A DNA stretch of 64,000 nucleotides from Strigops habroptila (taxonomy: Eukaryota > Chordata > Aves > Psittaciformes > Psittacidae). The stretch lies in NCBI RefSeq assembly GCF_004027225.2, contig NC_044288.2:16440744-16504743 (forward strand), written 5' to 3'. This document shows positions 1 to 15,400 of the stretch, piece after piece. The notes beneath the pieces are model-generated. The model worked only from the letters and a program-made list of their open reading frames with translations. It was not told the DNA's origin and made no database searches. The number at the start of each line of letters is the position of its first letter. The first letter of the stretch is position 1. The position numbers and the translations under genes were made by a program.

Positions 1-493
1 GGTTTTTGCTAACACAGGCACTTGAGTACTTATTTGCCTGTATTTTACATGGGCTAGGACAAGCTGAGACATGCGGGGAAAAGTCTGGCTCATTTGCTGG
101 GTGCCAGCTGCAATAAGGACTGTTCAAAGTTTTTCATTTGCATTGCCAGTGCAAGCAGACATCACCATGCAGGATGCTTCAGACTTTTCCAGACTACCTC
201 ATTTGTTTCTGTGCAGGGCAATGCCTTTCTTCCTCAGCCATGACTCCTTCCTCAGAGAGGGGTTATGCACAGGAAAGTAACTGTGTTGAGCGTGTGGTTT
301 TTAATGATGTAGTAACCTAAGAGCTCTTTCCTTTCTTATAAGTCTTTGGGTGGAAGTATATGGGGGATGTCCTCTCCAGGGTGGGTAACACACAGACCAA
401 CTGCTGAACCTGTTGTGTGCTCAATGGCTGAATTTGTCATTTCCAAGTGGACAGGAACCACTGACATCCCTGATTCTGGATTTCTTTTTAAAG
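1..493. other. NSD1: NSD1 intron, left edge of window
   Basis: Intronic sequence ending in the acceptor TTTTTAAAG before the exon at 494. I see no exon, repeat family or RNA gene in it. Confidence 0.7.
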
Positions 494-3400
494 GGGGAGA
501 CATCAGTTCATGGGACTGCTGCCAGCCCCAAAGAGGGAAACGAAGAGGGGTCAGAGAACGACCATGGCGTGCCTTCTTCCAAAAAGATGCAGGGGGAGCG
601 TGGAGGAGGAGCAGCTCTCAAGGAGAACGTGTGTCAGGTAGTGTCCTTGAAGAAATCTCTTTGAAACTTTACCACTGTAAAGTGGTTTTGTGCAAGTTCT
701 GGGACGTACCTGGGCTTATCTGGTCCAGATAAGCCCAGGTAGCCTCAAGGTGCTTTGGTAGAATTAACCAATTTTTTATTCTCTGAATTGAGCGTTTTCT
801 CTGCAATTTCCTCCCCATCTCCTGAAGTTCACAGATTTTTAGGGAGATGTGACCAACATAGGATTCATTTTAGCCAATGCATGGTAGCAAGGACTGGATG
901 GCAAATGGCAGTGGTGATGCACAAACCACCTGAACTAACTGACACGAGGAAAGCTTAGGTTTTTTCTGCAGGGGTCCCTGCTGGCCAGCACGTGGGTTGC
1001 TGCTGTCTGGGATGAGTTGGGAAGGAGGTTGCTCAGAGCTGACATTGTGTTTTCTTCCCCACAGATCTGCGAGAAGCCAGGGGAGCTGTTGCTGTGTGAG
1101 GCGCAGTGCTGTGGTGCTTTCCACCTGCAGTGCCTTGGGCTCTCCGAGATGCCAAAGGGCAAATTCATCTGCAATGAGTGTTCCACAGGTAAGACAGCTT
1201 TTGTGAGTGCAGGATAGGGTGCTTGCTGCCTGCTTACCTTGTGCTTCCTTTGCCGTAGCGATATGCCTGCAGTAGAACCACTAAGTAGCTCTCAGTCCTC
1301 TGATTATTGGCTTGATGGTTGATAATGACTTTTTAATTAGTTGGTCTTACTGTTGATTCAGGCATGTGGGGTGTGAAGAAGTGAATGGATGTCCAGGATC
1401 TGATGGGAAAGAGAAGGGGAAATTTTTAGCTGGGATTAAGAGAGGGCTTAGGTGGCGAGGATGAGTCTGAAGCAGGCTGGAAAGGTGGGAATGTCTTAAG
1501 TAGGGTTGTCAGGTTTTGGTTTTCTTCTTACTGTTCCCTTGCCTGAAATCACAGCCAGAATAATACTTTTATTTGATCTGGAGTTCCATTGCAGCTGCAG
1601 GTAAAACTAGCCTGCTGCAGAGACCTGTGCTTCGGCATAGGTACAGCTGGTTGGAAAGCTGTGCTGTGCTAATATGTAGCCTGGTGGAAGTGTCAGATCT
1701 TCATTTAGCTCTTTTGTGTGACTGATGTTATATCTGCTGCTCTTTCTCCAGGGGTCCATACCTGCTTTGTGTGCAAGAGCTGCGGGGAAGATGTAAAACG
1801 GTGCTTGCTGCCCCTCTGTGGGAAGTACTACCATGAAGCCTGCATACAGAAGTACCCACCCACAGTCATGCAGAACAAGGGCTTTCGATGCTCCCTGCAC
1901 ATCTGCATGACTTGTCACGCTGCTAACCCAACAAACATCTCTGCATCTAAAGGTACCAGAATCTTCGAGAGTGGTCCAGGGGATGTGGTCAGAAGCTTTT
2001 TCTTTGTTTCGTGTCTGGTCCACTAGCTCTTTAAGTGGATTTTCTGTCCTTGACACAGTGCTTGCTGCAGGGAGGAATAACGTCTCTCATGGGAGCAGAA
2101 GGGGAGGTGTTGGTGTGCGAGGTTGCTGCTCATCAGCGCTCCTGATGGTCAGACATGGCACTAAAATGTTCTCCTCTGTCCAGACGCCTGGATGCCTGCA
2201 CGTCCAGCGGTGCCACATTGCCTCTGGCTTTTTGAATAAGTCTCTGGAGCTGTACTGACACTCTCGTGTTTCTCTTACCTACTTTCCACTGTGCTGGTGC
2301 TGTAGATGGTGCCTGCTTAGCAGCACTGGCTATCAAGGCAACGGCACAGAGAGCAACGTAGTAAAAACTATGATACTGTTGTAGTTCTCCTTTTCTTTTA
2401 ATGCAGACTCTCCTCTTGTGGTAGTGACACCCCTGGGCTGAGCCTCTCAGGCAAACATTTGTTTGAGCTGTTGGCAGCAATACCTTGACCTTTATCTGAC
2501 ATGATTAAACTTAAAACTTTAATATGTTTGTCTTGTATATCTGCTTCTCAAGCTGCCTTCCTTTGAATTCTTGGTATCTTAAGATGAGTGACAATAAGAC
2601 TGGCCCTATTTTTATCCTCAGGGTCTGTGTTAAAGGTGTTCGGGGGATTTTTTTCACCACATACCAGTATTTGGCGTAGGAGACAACACTAAGGGCTAAA
2701 GCCCACAGCTGACAGCTTCCCCACTGAACATTTACACTGTGTTCTTCTGGCTGCTGCTTCTCAGTGGTCAGATTTACCCCTTTTCCTCCTACCTCTTCTT
2801 GTTAATGGTTTCCTGTGAGGAACTGAAAACAGGCTCTCAAAAACCTTGGGTTAAATTAGGCCTGTAGGCAATTCTGAATTCTCCATTTTGGAATTTCAGA
2901 GTAAAATCTGATAAAGTGGAGAGGCAAGTGCTGATGTTTTCAGAAGCTGCACGGTTTGGTTTCATTATGTGCAGCCAAGCACTTGGAACTCCCCCTCTGT
3001 AATTACTGTCTGAGCTGATTTACTAATTATTTGTGTATGATAGGAAGCAGTCCCAGTCTGTGAACTCTTGAACTGTTTCTGCACAGCATGCAGGAAGTTT
3101 TTCACTACTAAAGATTTTATACATGTTATATACAAATATAATGGATATTCCTAATTTTATTTATATTTTGTTAAATAATAAGAATCTAGTGACTATGTCA
3201 GGGACAGTCAATAAAAAAGGTCAGTTTCCTTTTCACCTGCAGTTGCTGGTTTTGAGCTTACGTATCAATAGAGGCTGGTTTTGGCCAGAAACAAGAAATG
3301 ATTGTCCTTTAGAGGCTCAGTGTGCTCCCAACATGTTCTGCTCCTAGGCCGCCTGATGCGCTGTGTGCGGTGTCCCGTTGCGTACCACTCCAATGACTTC

Positions 3401-6400
3401 TGCCTCGCTGCTGGCTCCGTGGTGCTCGCCTCCAACAGCATCATCTGCCCCAACCACTTCACTGCACGACGGGGCTGCCGCAACCACGAGCATGTCAACG
3501 TCAGCTGGTGCTTTGTCTGCTCGGAAGGTGAGATGGTCTGTGCTGGGTCCCCTGTCACCAAGAAATGCCCTCACAAGAAGTTATTAGAGAAGGCGGAAGC
3601 TTTGACCATCCGGAGTGTGCCAGTGGGAACTGCAGAGGTTGCCTTCCTGTCTGTCCCCATTTAAGTCCATCTTAAGGCTAGGAGTTTTTCTGGATCCTTA
3701 CAAGGGTTCTTTTTGCAGCATGAGTAGGGCATAGCTTTCGAAAAGGGTTTGCAGAAGAGCGTCATGCCCTTTTCTCAGGTGTGTCTCTCTGGAAGTGTGG
3801 AGTCCAGCGCTTCTGCACAGTAACTGATGAAATCCTCCTCCTTTTCTTTGCAGGGGGCAGCCTCTTATGCTGTGAGTCATGCCCGGCTGCGTTTCACCGT
3901 GAGTGTCTAAACATTGAGATGCCAGAGGGAAGCTGGTATTGTAATGATTGCAAGGCAGGCAAAAAGCCACACTACAAGGAAGTAGTCTGGGTGAAAGTTG
4001 GGCGCTACAGGTAGGTGAAGGTAGAACAGAGTTGTCCCCATCCCTTCTTCAAGCAATGCTCATGGTGATTGAGGTGAGAAGCTGCTCCTCTCTGCAGGGT
4101 ACAGTGCAGCAGCCTCTGGCTTTTTTGCATTGATGTAGTGGCTGGCGAAATGTGTGCTTTTCTCCTCCAGTAGCCTCTTGTCTCCCACCAGCCTCACTGG
4201 TAGCCCTCACACACTTTTTCCCCATATGTCCATGCAGTAGTGTACTTCTGAGTTGGTTGGAAGCAAGGAATCCAGATATTTCATCAGCCCTTCCCTGTGT
4301 TGCAGGTGGTGGCCAGCTGAGATTTGCCATCCTAGGACAATTCCTGTCAACATCCAGAAAATGAAACATGACATCGGTGAGTTCCCTGTGCTGTTCTTCG
4401 GCTCCAAGGATTACCTGTGGACCCATCAGGCCCGTGTGTTCCCTTACATGGAAGGTGATGTGAGCAGCAAAGACAAGATGGGAAAGGGCGTGGATGGCAT
4501 ATACAAGAAAGGTAACTTGTCTTCATCCAGGGAGGTACACGTTCTTTTTGTCTTCATTCCCATTTGCAGAAGTGATATTCTTGAAACAGAGAAAAAATGT
4601 TTTCTTAGAGCTAAAGTGAAGTTAAATTTGTAGAATGAGCTGTTGCTCATCTGTCATCCAGTGCACTCAGAATGTTCACTGGTCTGACTCCCAGAGAGGG
4701 AGAAGGGTGTGCAGATCTTGAATACTTCTCCAGCTCTGACATAGCCCCTCTAAATCTGAGTGAGCTGCTGCTTTGTCAGCTTCCTTGTGTCACATACAGT
4801 CATTATCTGTGTGTAAAAATGCACTTGGGAGTTGCGAATGCAGCTGCCTGACAGTTTGGATGCTTCATCATCCATGGGCAGGTCCCTTACTGTAACTTGT
4901 GAGTGCACTGGCTGGTGAACCTCTGAAGTACACAGCTTGTGGGGAGGTTTGCTTGTGGAAGTGGGAGCCTTAGGTGGACACTGGCAGCCCAGATCCCTGT
5001 GAACAGAGGGAGCTTTCTCGTAACACAGCCTGTTCTCTCACATAGCCCTTCAGGAAGCCGCAGTAAGATTTGAAGAGTTGAAGGCACAGAAAGAACTGAG
5101 ACAGCTTCAGGAAGACAAAAAGAACGACAAGAAACCTCCTCCCTACAAACACATCAAGGTGAGGGCAGGTCGGGGTGGAGGGGCAGGTGTGGAAGAGAAG
5201 TCTTGAGCTGTTGGTGCAGGCGACTTACAGGTATACAGAAACGTTGCTACTGTTTGGGCATCTCTCTGCATTTGGAGGTTACTTCGGTGCTCTTGGCATC
5301 TTCAGTCATCCTTCACAAAAAGGATGCATGTATGTGCAGTGCTGTGTGGAAGCTGGACACCAGTAATAGAGGTACTCTGATTTACTGGCACAGGTCTGGA
5401 CATGTCTGTGCTGTTCCATGTCGGTTGTGTGGTCTGAAGAAGCATCTTTCTACCTCAAGAACTTAGGGGAGAGTGCTCGTAATACGCAGTATGCTCGAGT
5501 GCTGTGTGCTACTGGTGGCAAGGTGGGCATCCCAGGACAAGAGATGGTTAGGGTGTAGTGGAGCAGAGCTGCATGGAGGATGGTAGCTCACAGTATCTTG
5601 TTTGATCCCTGCTATTGTTCTGTATCCCTTTCTGTATCAGTTGGTGACTGGACAGAAATACTAAAGCTGATGTACCTTCTGGAATATCAGCCCTGTTGCT
5701 GAGTTTTGGAGCACTCTTCATGTTTGGGGCTGTATTTTGTGGGAGATCTGGAGCAGCAATAGAAGTTCTATGGGATGGAGGTGACTTGAGGGGGGAGGTG
5801 GGGCGAGGCAGGTGTATGTGCTTGAGATGTGGGTCCAGACTGATCAGAAACCTGGTGACTCAGGTCCGTGTTCTTTATTCATTGCCTCTGTCAGCTCCTT
5901 CCCTTTTTTATGTGGCAAACTATGAAAGCTTAACTGACTGCTGGTGCTTTTTTTGTGTCTAGTTAAGACTTCTAAGCAGGCAGGTATGTCCTGCATGAGT
6001 TACGGTACAGTGTAAAGAACACTGCTGAATGCTGTGGCAGCAGTATGGGCCAGGCAGCTTCAGAGGAGGAGGAAATAGTTTCTCATTAAAGGTATTTTTA
6101 AGCTTGTCTGTGGCTGCAGCACAAAGGAACTTTGGAAGCAGTTTGGAGCCTTTGAAATACCTTTTAGTATAAATAATAACTGTCATGGTCATTAGCCGTG
6201 GCAGCTCTTCTGAGTGCAAGCTGTTTGTCTCTGTGAAAGCAAAGTAGTTAGAAGGAGCATACGGTGGACTGGAGAGGGTTTCAGGGTGGAATGGCCAGAG
6301 CTGGTTGCGTCTTGCTCCTGTCCTGGCCTTCTAAGTAGATCAGCACCTGGGAGTTCGTCCCAAGGAGACCCAAGAGTCTGCTGCAAAATACACTTGGGAT

Positions 6401-9400
6401 CCTTAATCACATCGGGGTTGTGGCTAGTCCAGGCATTGCCCTGGTTTGGAACTGGTTTGGAACTAGCAGTGCCTCAGAGGAGAGTAGAGCAGGCTTGCTG
6501 GGCATGTGTGTGTGTTCAGACACTGGGATGACTTGGAGTGGCGGTGCCAGAGCCAGCAAGGACACTGCTGTCTGGGCTGACCTAATCCTGGGGGTGTCAT
6601 CACTGAGTAAGAGACGGAAAGCACCAGAGGAGAGCACAAGAGTGACAAGGAAGGTGGGACACAGTTCTAGGAGGAAGTGGAGACTATGCTGAAGAGATTA
6701 ATCAGAGGTTTCTGCAAGGTTTGCTTTTAAACACAGAAGGAGGATCCAGGCTAGGCCAGCCTCAGGCAGACTGCCAGCACGGAAACCTTGCTCTGTGGGT
6801 AGAACTAGATAAATAATGTGGGGGCTGGAATAGTTGTGCTAAATGATCCCCTCCTTTTGTGTTCTGAGAGAGGAGAGGAAGCCGATGGTATTGCTCACCC
6901 AGGCAAAGAACAGTGAGGAGCTTTTCTTCAGTGTCTCTCTCCAAAGTCCTGAGTCTGTTGCCCACTTTTCAGTGTTTGCTGCCATTAACCAAAACTGAAG
7001 CACCTTGCTCATGCCACAGACACACCAGTCACTTCTACAGCTGGTGCTGCACTCTGCTTCCTTCTGGAGCGGTTTTTAGAGAGCTCCTTGCCTTAACTCT
7101 GAGTTCCTCTCTGGGCTTTCCAACCCCAGCCTTGTCTGGTTTTTCTTTATTTCCATCTGCAGGACAGTTGGGTAGGAAGCTAACTGCTTGTGGCCTGGTG
7201 CATAGGTAGGCCCTCTGCACTCTGTCATGGGCATGCCAGCCTGGTTCTGATAGTGAGTGACAGCTGAGAGCACAAGCCCGCTCGAAGGTAACAGGTTAAA
7301 CAAACAGGGCTGTAAAGGAAAGCTGAGGAAGAGGACTCAATGCACAGAGGCCAGGAAAGATGCTGTTTCACACAGAAAATGGTTTGGTGTTGGTCACAGG
7401 TATGGTGTGCAGCCAGCAAGAGTCCTGGGCCACTTGGGTTGGATGTAGACACAGAGGTGATGGGAGGGGGACACTTGGCAGCCTCCCTCCCCTCCAGGGT
7501 CACAGAACACACCCTGCACCAGTGGTGCTAATGGGGGACCTGCATCCTCCTTCACTCTGCCCTCTAACCATATACCTCTTGAAATAGTGTGCCCAGGAGC
7601 ACATCTGTGCTTGTACTTGTGTCGTGCTGCCCCTTGCTGTAACTAACACTGCAGCTGTCAGCTCGTGGGCAAGGGTTGAGTATAGAAGTGGCTACCAGGA
7701 TAACTTGTTCTTGAGAGCTGACATCTTCCATATGCATTCAAGGTGAACCGGCCGGTGGGTAAGGTACAGATCTTCACTGCAGACCTGTCTGAGATACCAC
7801 GTTGCAACTGCAAACCAACAGATGAAAACCCGTGTGGCCTGGACTCCGAGTGCATCAACCGCATGTTGCTCTATGAATGCCACCCCCTGGTGTGTCCCGC
7901 TGGGGAGCGCTGCCAGAACCAGTGCTTCTCCAAGCGGCAGTATCCCGAGGTACAGATCTTCCGCACGCTGGCACGAGGCTGGGGCTTACAAGCCAAAACA
8001 GACATCAGAAAGGTACCTTCTCTGTTTCTGCATGCAGTTTTCTCTTGCTGCTTCTTTCTTACTCAGTGTTGATTTCAATAGATTGGAAAAATTACTAACT
8101 TCCATAATTAGAAGACTACATCTTGCCATAGAATGCTATTTAGGAAAGAAATGGATGAGTTCTAACTTTTCCAGTCCTGACAAGAATGTTTTGGCTCAGC
8201 TAACCAAGAAAATAGTTTGCATGTTGATGTCCCACATGGTAAGAAGGATGATTGCTTGATCTGTCTGCTTGTATGGACGACAGGCTTTGAGTACACCAAA
8301 ACACTGGCATGAAGACTGTGCTCAGGATTTCCATATGGGAAACAGTGATTATACCTCCCCTCATTCTTGAATAGCCAGGCTTTTCCAGCACGAGAATCTT
8401 GTATCAGAAACTGAAAACAGGGCTTGGCTCTTACAAAAGGGTAATGTCTTGGAGATAGCTATTATTAATGCTGAAACTAATATCTCCAGCTAAAACATTT
8501 GTATATAATTTTAAAATCCAGAGAATCGTAGTTCTGTGGACACACATATGTGCTGAATGAAGAAGGAAAAATGTTAAAGAGAACCCCAAAGCTAAAAAAC
8601 GGTGAAGTGAAACAGGACAGTTAGCATAGTAGGAGAAAAATGTCTGAAAAAGGAGTATGGACAGTGCGCTGTGGGGGAGGGCTTGATAGCAGAAGGAGAA
8701 ATGTGAGTCTGTCCTGTTGAGGCTTCGCTGCTTGCTGTGATATAGGTTAAAGGGTCTCTCTGCTGTTCCATGCACCTGGAAGTTATGTTTCACTTTCAGC
8801 AGACAGTCTGGAAACAGCAGAACTCAGTTATTTAATGGAGACAGCTATTAGCCTCTCTGCAGCAGAGCTGGGCTTCCCTTTGGTGGCTGGAGTATGGTCT
8901 CTGTGGTACTTCACTGCAGGGAACTCCACAGATCCACTGCAGGAGCAGTTGCCCTTGGTGCATCATGCTGCTTGGTGTGGTTGGTCCCCAAAGGGGTACT
9001 GTTTCATGCTGGAATGTGGTTTTGCAGTGCTTTGAGCTTTGCAGCAAAGAGCTGGTTTTGTGGTTTACTTCTGTGCTGTCCCTGAACGTTAATTCTTTCC
9101 GTAGCACAAAGATGGCTGTTGTTTAATTTATTTCAAGTTACTTTTTGAGTATGTGAAAGGGATGTATGATTCAGGGCTCTTAATGAAGATTATAGGTCAA
9201 ACTGGCTACAAAGCACATGGAAATATTTTTATGAAAAGGTTTCCACAAAGGAAACAGGAACTAAGTTTTAGAACAAAGGTGGATGTCCCTTCATCCTGGA
9301 GGGAATTTGTCTCATCTTACCAGCTTGTTGTTTCCTCTCTGGCAGGGCGAATTTGTTAATGAGTATGTTGGGGAGCTAATTGATGAGGAGGAGTGCCGAG

Positions 9401-12400
9401 CCCGAATCCGCTATGCTCAGGAGCATGACATCACCAATTTCTACATGTTGACACTGGATAAGGTATGTAGGAGGAATTTTTCTTGCCAGGATACTTTATA
9501 GAAGTAAAATAATTGCAAGGAAGGCATGACAGTGGTCTTCTCCAGCAAGTAAAATGGTGCTAAGAGTTGCTGATGAACCGGTATGTGTTTCCACTGAAGA
9601 AAAGACTAAAAGAATGGACTTGACATGCAGTAGAGAAGGTTGGATATTAGGATTAGGAGGAAAGTCTGAACCAACTTCTTCAGAGTTTATTCAGAAGAGG
9701 TGAGGCAGTTGTCTGAGGATTGTAGATCCTGCTTCATAACGGGGTGAATTTGGCATCTTCAGGATCCTTCCCAGCAGCTGAACTCTGCAGAGTCCAGAAC
9801 TGGGCTGGTGTGTGCAAGAGAAGGCATCAGTCTTCACATACACAAGTACCAGTCACAGTGAGACCTTGGTTTAAGTTCAGATCCCAGGTCTTGCTGATTT
9901 AAGTAAAGCAGTGGAGTTGTTACAGCCCCACAGACTCCTCAGAGGGTCCTGGAGGCCAGGTTGTTGGTGTGAGCTCCTGGCTTTCAGAGGTAAGTGCTTG
10001 TCAGATGCTTTCCACACTTTCGTCACTCAGCCTTGTAAAGATTAGAGGGAGACCATGAAAGGAGGCACAGGAAGAAACTGTCAGGTGTGGGACAGGATAG
10101 CAGTGTGACTGCTTTCTTGCTCTTCCCTCTTGCTGGAAGTTCACACTGACCATATCTTGATCTCCTTGTTTGTCTGATGGGTGGGAGCAGGGGCAAAACC
10201 AAGTGTTAGTATCTACCTCATTATTTCAAAAGCAGATCTCACTTGCAGCTGCTCTCTCCTCTCCAACACAGTCTAATAAGTGGTAGTGTGCTGTACAGAG
10301 GTATACCTCACACATATCATACTGTTCCTGTTTTCCTTCTATACATTGACCCACAAGAAATAGGAACTAATATTTTGCTTTTAAGCAGAAGTTGGGGTCT
10401 GGAATCACAAGTGCTGCCTTGGAAGTGTACTGATTATCCAGCACTGACACTGCAGGGAGAGCTGACTTCTCAGAAAGCAGTGGTGGGACTTCTCTGGCTG
10501 TTGAGGAGCTATTGTGTCTTTGAAAAGGAAGATGAAGCTGTGCAGGAGACTGTATTGCTGTATGATCTGCAGTGTGTGGAAAGCAGTTGGGTGTCTGTTG
10601 ATTTTCCAGGCAGCACAGCGACACCTGTCACTTACACTCGGTTAAAACACATGGATGAACTCAGGTGCTTCACGAGCATCATCAGATGCCTCTGCTGTCA
10701 CACTTTTCAGTGCTGGTTAATGCTTTCTTGGTATATTGGTACCTGGGCTGCAACGGTTTGAGCAAGAAATGACCATTCATTAACTGCATGTTTCTGATTT
10801 TTATTTCTTCCCATTCCAGGATCGAATCATTGATGCTGGGCCAAAGGGCAATTACGCTCGGTTCATGAACCATTGCTGCCAGCCAAACTGCGAGACTCAG
10901 AAGTGGTGTGTGAACGGCGACACGCGGGTCGGGCTCTTCGCAATTGTAAATATCAAAGCTGGTAAGAAACCCTGCTCTGGCAGTACCTGCAGTTAAAGCG
11001 TGGGAGTGTTTCTGTAAGGAAAGGGGAGGGTTTGTAGCTCCCTGGGAAGATAGTTAATCTTTGTTTTCATGTAGGCATTCATGAGACTTAACCACCAGCG
11101 CTGACATAATTAAACACATCCATGGTATAAATGGAGGTTCCTAGTTCTGATTTGTGGGGCTTAGAAATGGAACTAAGCATGCTACTGGGTGGGGTGGAGT
11201 GCCCTTTTTAGCTGTAGCACGTGGTTGGAATACGGGGTTGCACTGAACTTTGAATCAACACAGATCTATGGGGAGATGAATAGTTGGTATCCTTGTGTAT
11301 TTGTGACAGTCATTTGTGGCATTGTATTTCAAAAGTGCTTTTATTTCAGCAGTGAGACATTCTACCCCATAGCTCATTACAACTTGCTTGGTTTTGATCT
11401 GCTTTTGTGCAGGGACTGAGCTGACTTTCAACTACAACCTGGAGTGTTTGGGAAACGGAAAGACCGTTTGTAAATGTGGTGCCCCAAACTGCAGTGGCTT
11501 CCTAGGAGTACGGCCAAAGGTATGATGCCTCCTTTAAGCTTTTGTTCTTCCACATCACGTTTTTGCATAGATGTGCATCATTTGTTGCAGAGATCTCAGG
11601 CAGGGTAATCAGTGTGGTCATGAGAACAGTGCTTGAAATGAGCTGAATATTCAAGTTTCCATTCTGAGAGAACAGATCTTAGACCTCAGTTGTTAGAGTT
11701 GCAATAAATAATGACAGGAAGTTGTATTTTACACCAAAAGAGTAAATGAAAGATTTTTTTTCAGAATTTTCTGTTTATTATCATGGCATGATAGAAGAGG
11801 AGCAAAGGACAGGCATGGGAAGGACTGCTGTCGGATAACCAGGCAATACAGCTCAGCCCATTTCCCAAAGTAAAGGCCTGAGTAAATTGTGAGCATGCAT
11901 GAAAGGCCAGCAAACTTGCATTCCTTTAGACTGGAGTTGCTTTAGAGCCAGAAGGCTTCTATCTGCATCACCACCTTTGCTGCAATAGGAGACTTCTTGG
12001 GTTTTTTCCTTCTATTAATTAAGCAATTGATGTTTACACATCATCCAGGCATAAGAAATTTTCCATATATGTAGTAGAAAAATCACTGGGTTTTAGACTT
12101 CACTGGCTTTTGGGAGCTTCGTTTTGTAACTGCAGTATTGCAGTAAGAGGAATTGATTTCAGTTACCTCCTTGTGTGAGCTGGTTCTCACTGGGAAAAGG
12201 AAATTACAGGAGCAGTTGGCCAAGTTCCCAGCTGTCACCAGCAAAATCCATGTCTCAGCTGTTGGTTTGTTTCAAGAGCTTCACCAAATCAGTCTGTAAT
12301 CCCTCTGCTCTGACATGTGGATACTGGTGGATTATTTACCCACAGTTAAGGGTTAAAAACCCTGTCCATATATAGGGAAGGTTTTATGAATTCTCCAGAG

Positions 12401-15400
12401 AGCTTCGTTCTGCAGAATTAACTTACGGTAAAAAAAAAATAAATAATTGATGTCTTAAGAAGTTGACAGATGAGATGAATGGCACATCTGATGTATTTAG
12501 TTCTTTTTTTGCGGTTGAGATTCAAAGTTCAATTGATTTTGTGCTGCTCCTGTGTTATACATGGTTTGACTGTCATTTTTACCCTGAAATTGCAGGTTGC
12601 ATGATGGAAATCAGAGAACGGTGCCCTTTAGTTGGCATTAATGTTCCATTGTGATGCCTGAGGCGACTCATTCTGTCTTGATGAGATGGGCTAAGAAACA
12701 ATACCCAAGAAAGCAGTACCATGGGGGTTTTTTGTTTTTCTTTTTTTTTTTTTCCTTCCCAAATTCCTCCCACAATAGATGCATTTTTAAGCTTCTTGAA
12801 GATACAGCAAGACAAGATTATACTCAAGTTCGCTCTTCAAAGTGACCTTGCTAAGTGGGACTGTGGAAGAATGCTTGGGAGTCTATTGTATTGAAGTGGG
12901 AATCGCTTAGTCCAGCTGTTAGACCTTGCCTTAGACATTCAAATTAGCTGTGAAAGGTTTTTCTTGTTCTCTTTGTAGTTAAATAGCCGAGGTACTAGAC
13001 GCTGATAATAGGTGGAGTGATTTCACTGTCTGCATTTTTAGCGATAAGAAAGGCTTGACTGGTCCCCGTTGTCATTGTGAATGGTGGTATGAAACCAGAA
13101 ATATCCACAGGTAAAGGGGAAGGAAACAATCGAGCTGTAACTGCATAGTGGCAGGACAGCTGGATAACCACTGCTGCCCGATTCTGAAACTGTAGGTCTG
13201 CAGACAAAGGTCTTTAAATGTTTTGTTGGTTTTGGGTTTAGGCTTTGTAAGAGAGCAGTGAAAATAGTGCCCATATTTATGCAGAACAAAGGATGCAAAA
13301 ATTGCCTTGTAGGTGTCATGTCAGCACATACATGTTCTGTGTGGAGAACACATTATTTCGACATAGATATGTGGAAAATGGCATAAAATTTAGCTCATGT
13401 CTGTTTAGATAAACTGAATTGATAGTGCTTTGATAAGGTCACCAACTGGGGACAAATGGCATCGGGAGGCTTAGCCTAGAGACGATCTCTGCTAGGGGGT
13501 TAGGAGTAGTGTGAAGAATTAGTTTGAAGGGAAGGGCAGCCTTTGAGGAAGCCTTAGGCCAGAGAAGAGAGCACTTAAAACATTTATATGCCAATCTTGG
13601 GACCAGTTGTGGTTATTTCATTACTACCTATTACTACACAGCTGTTGGAAGCATGATAATACAACTGTAATTTAACGGTGTGGGAGAGGATGGGGCATTT
13701 GCAAAGGTATAACTGAGTATTACTGGGAATGGGCTGGAGTTGGGAGGTGCAGTACACCAGAGTACACACCTGAAGAGTAATAGCAGAAGCAAATCTGCCA
13801 TGAGAAGGTCATGAGGAGTGGTGGAGAAGGAGTGTGAGCAGTTCAGCTGCCGCAGGACTGAGCTGCTGTTGTGACACAGCTGTTAAAAAGGCAAATACAG
13901 GCAGTGCTTTGAGAAGGAACTCCTGTTATTTTAGAGAAATGTTGATGTCATTGTACATGGCATGTGAGGCATCATCTTAAATAGCATGGGTAGTTCTTTA
14001 ACTTGTGTTGGGGAGAAATAAACTCAATGGGGCAGAGAAAAGCCATTAGGAAGACTGAGGGTGCAGACTGTTCATGTCTGGTTTATGAGAAGGAGAATAT
14101 GTCCCGGTGGTTACTTCAGGGAGAGAGGAAAAACTGTGTGGAAAAGAGCAGCACTGACATGAGAAAAATAGGTCTAAACTGATCATAGATAAATTCAGAC
14201 TGAAAACAGAGAGAGGAGGGAGGAATGTCAAGAAGTGCAGGAAGGCCTCGGAGAGGCTCTTCGTAAGTCACGGGTGCAAGGAGACCTGACTGCTTTGAGG
14301 ACCTGAAGAGTGTGAAAGGTAGCACAAGCTCAGTGACATCAGGCAGTCCCTGGCTCCTCATTCTGCTGTTGCTAATTGATGTATCCCACGTTTAACCAGG
14401 CTTTGGTGCAGGGCTTCCAGGCTCTTAAAGAGAACTATTTGCTGTAGTAGATTGGTTGCCAAATATTAAGCAGCACTGTAGAGATGCTACATATGTTTCA
14501 GGTATGGCTGGCAGTGGGATTTTTGTTTGCAGGGTTTGCAGTTACCTCCACTGTAGCAGGAAGGGAACAGATGGAAGGGGCAGAGACCTGCATTAACTGA
14601 CATTGTCTCACCCACAGAGCCAGCCCAGCCTCAATGAGGAAAAGTCCAAGAAGCTAAAGAGACGGCCGCAGATGAAGCGCAGGTCGCAGGCGGAGGTGAT
14701 GAAGGAGCGAGAGGACGAGTGTTTCAGCTGTGGGGATGGAGGGCAGCTGGTTTCTTGTAAGAAGCCAGGCTGCCCCAAGGTGTACCACGCAGACTGCCTC
14801 AACCTGACCAAAAGACCTGCAGGTCAGTGCTCCACGTGGCTGGGCTCTGCTTGGGTTGTGGTGTTGACTCGGTGTCCCAGGCGCTGCTCATCACCTTGCA
14901 CTCACTTCACAGCATCATAAAGTTTAGAGAAATCTTTCTCACATGGTCCATATGATACAACCCTGGTTTGCACCCCACTGTGACTGCAAAAAGGTGAATT
15001 AATTGCTGAAGGGGCAGCTGGTCCTTGCCTGAAAAATGGTACTTGTGAGCAGAACCCATCCTTGAGGCCTGGCAAAGGACAGTCCCAACAATAGTTGAGA
15101 TACTGGTTCCTCAAATTGGCCATTTTCTCCAAGTTGAAGGCAATTGAGTGAGCTGAATGGTCAGGAAAAGCACTGGTGGAAAATAGACAAAAATGTGTTA
15201 GATCTCTGAACAGCCGTGAGTTCATAGTAAAGGAAGAGAACAGTATCAAAGCATATCCTAGTTTGTGGTGAAATGGGGGCAGAAATTTGAAATAAAAAGA
15301 AAAAATATTCCAAAAGTACTTCTGGTTGGGTGCAGACAAAGAAATAGGCTCCGTGTATGAGTGATAAAACACCTTTGAGTTCACTAGTAGGTGAGGAGGT

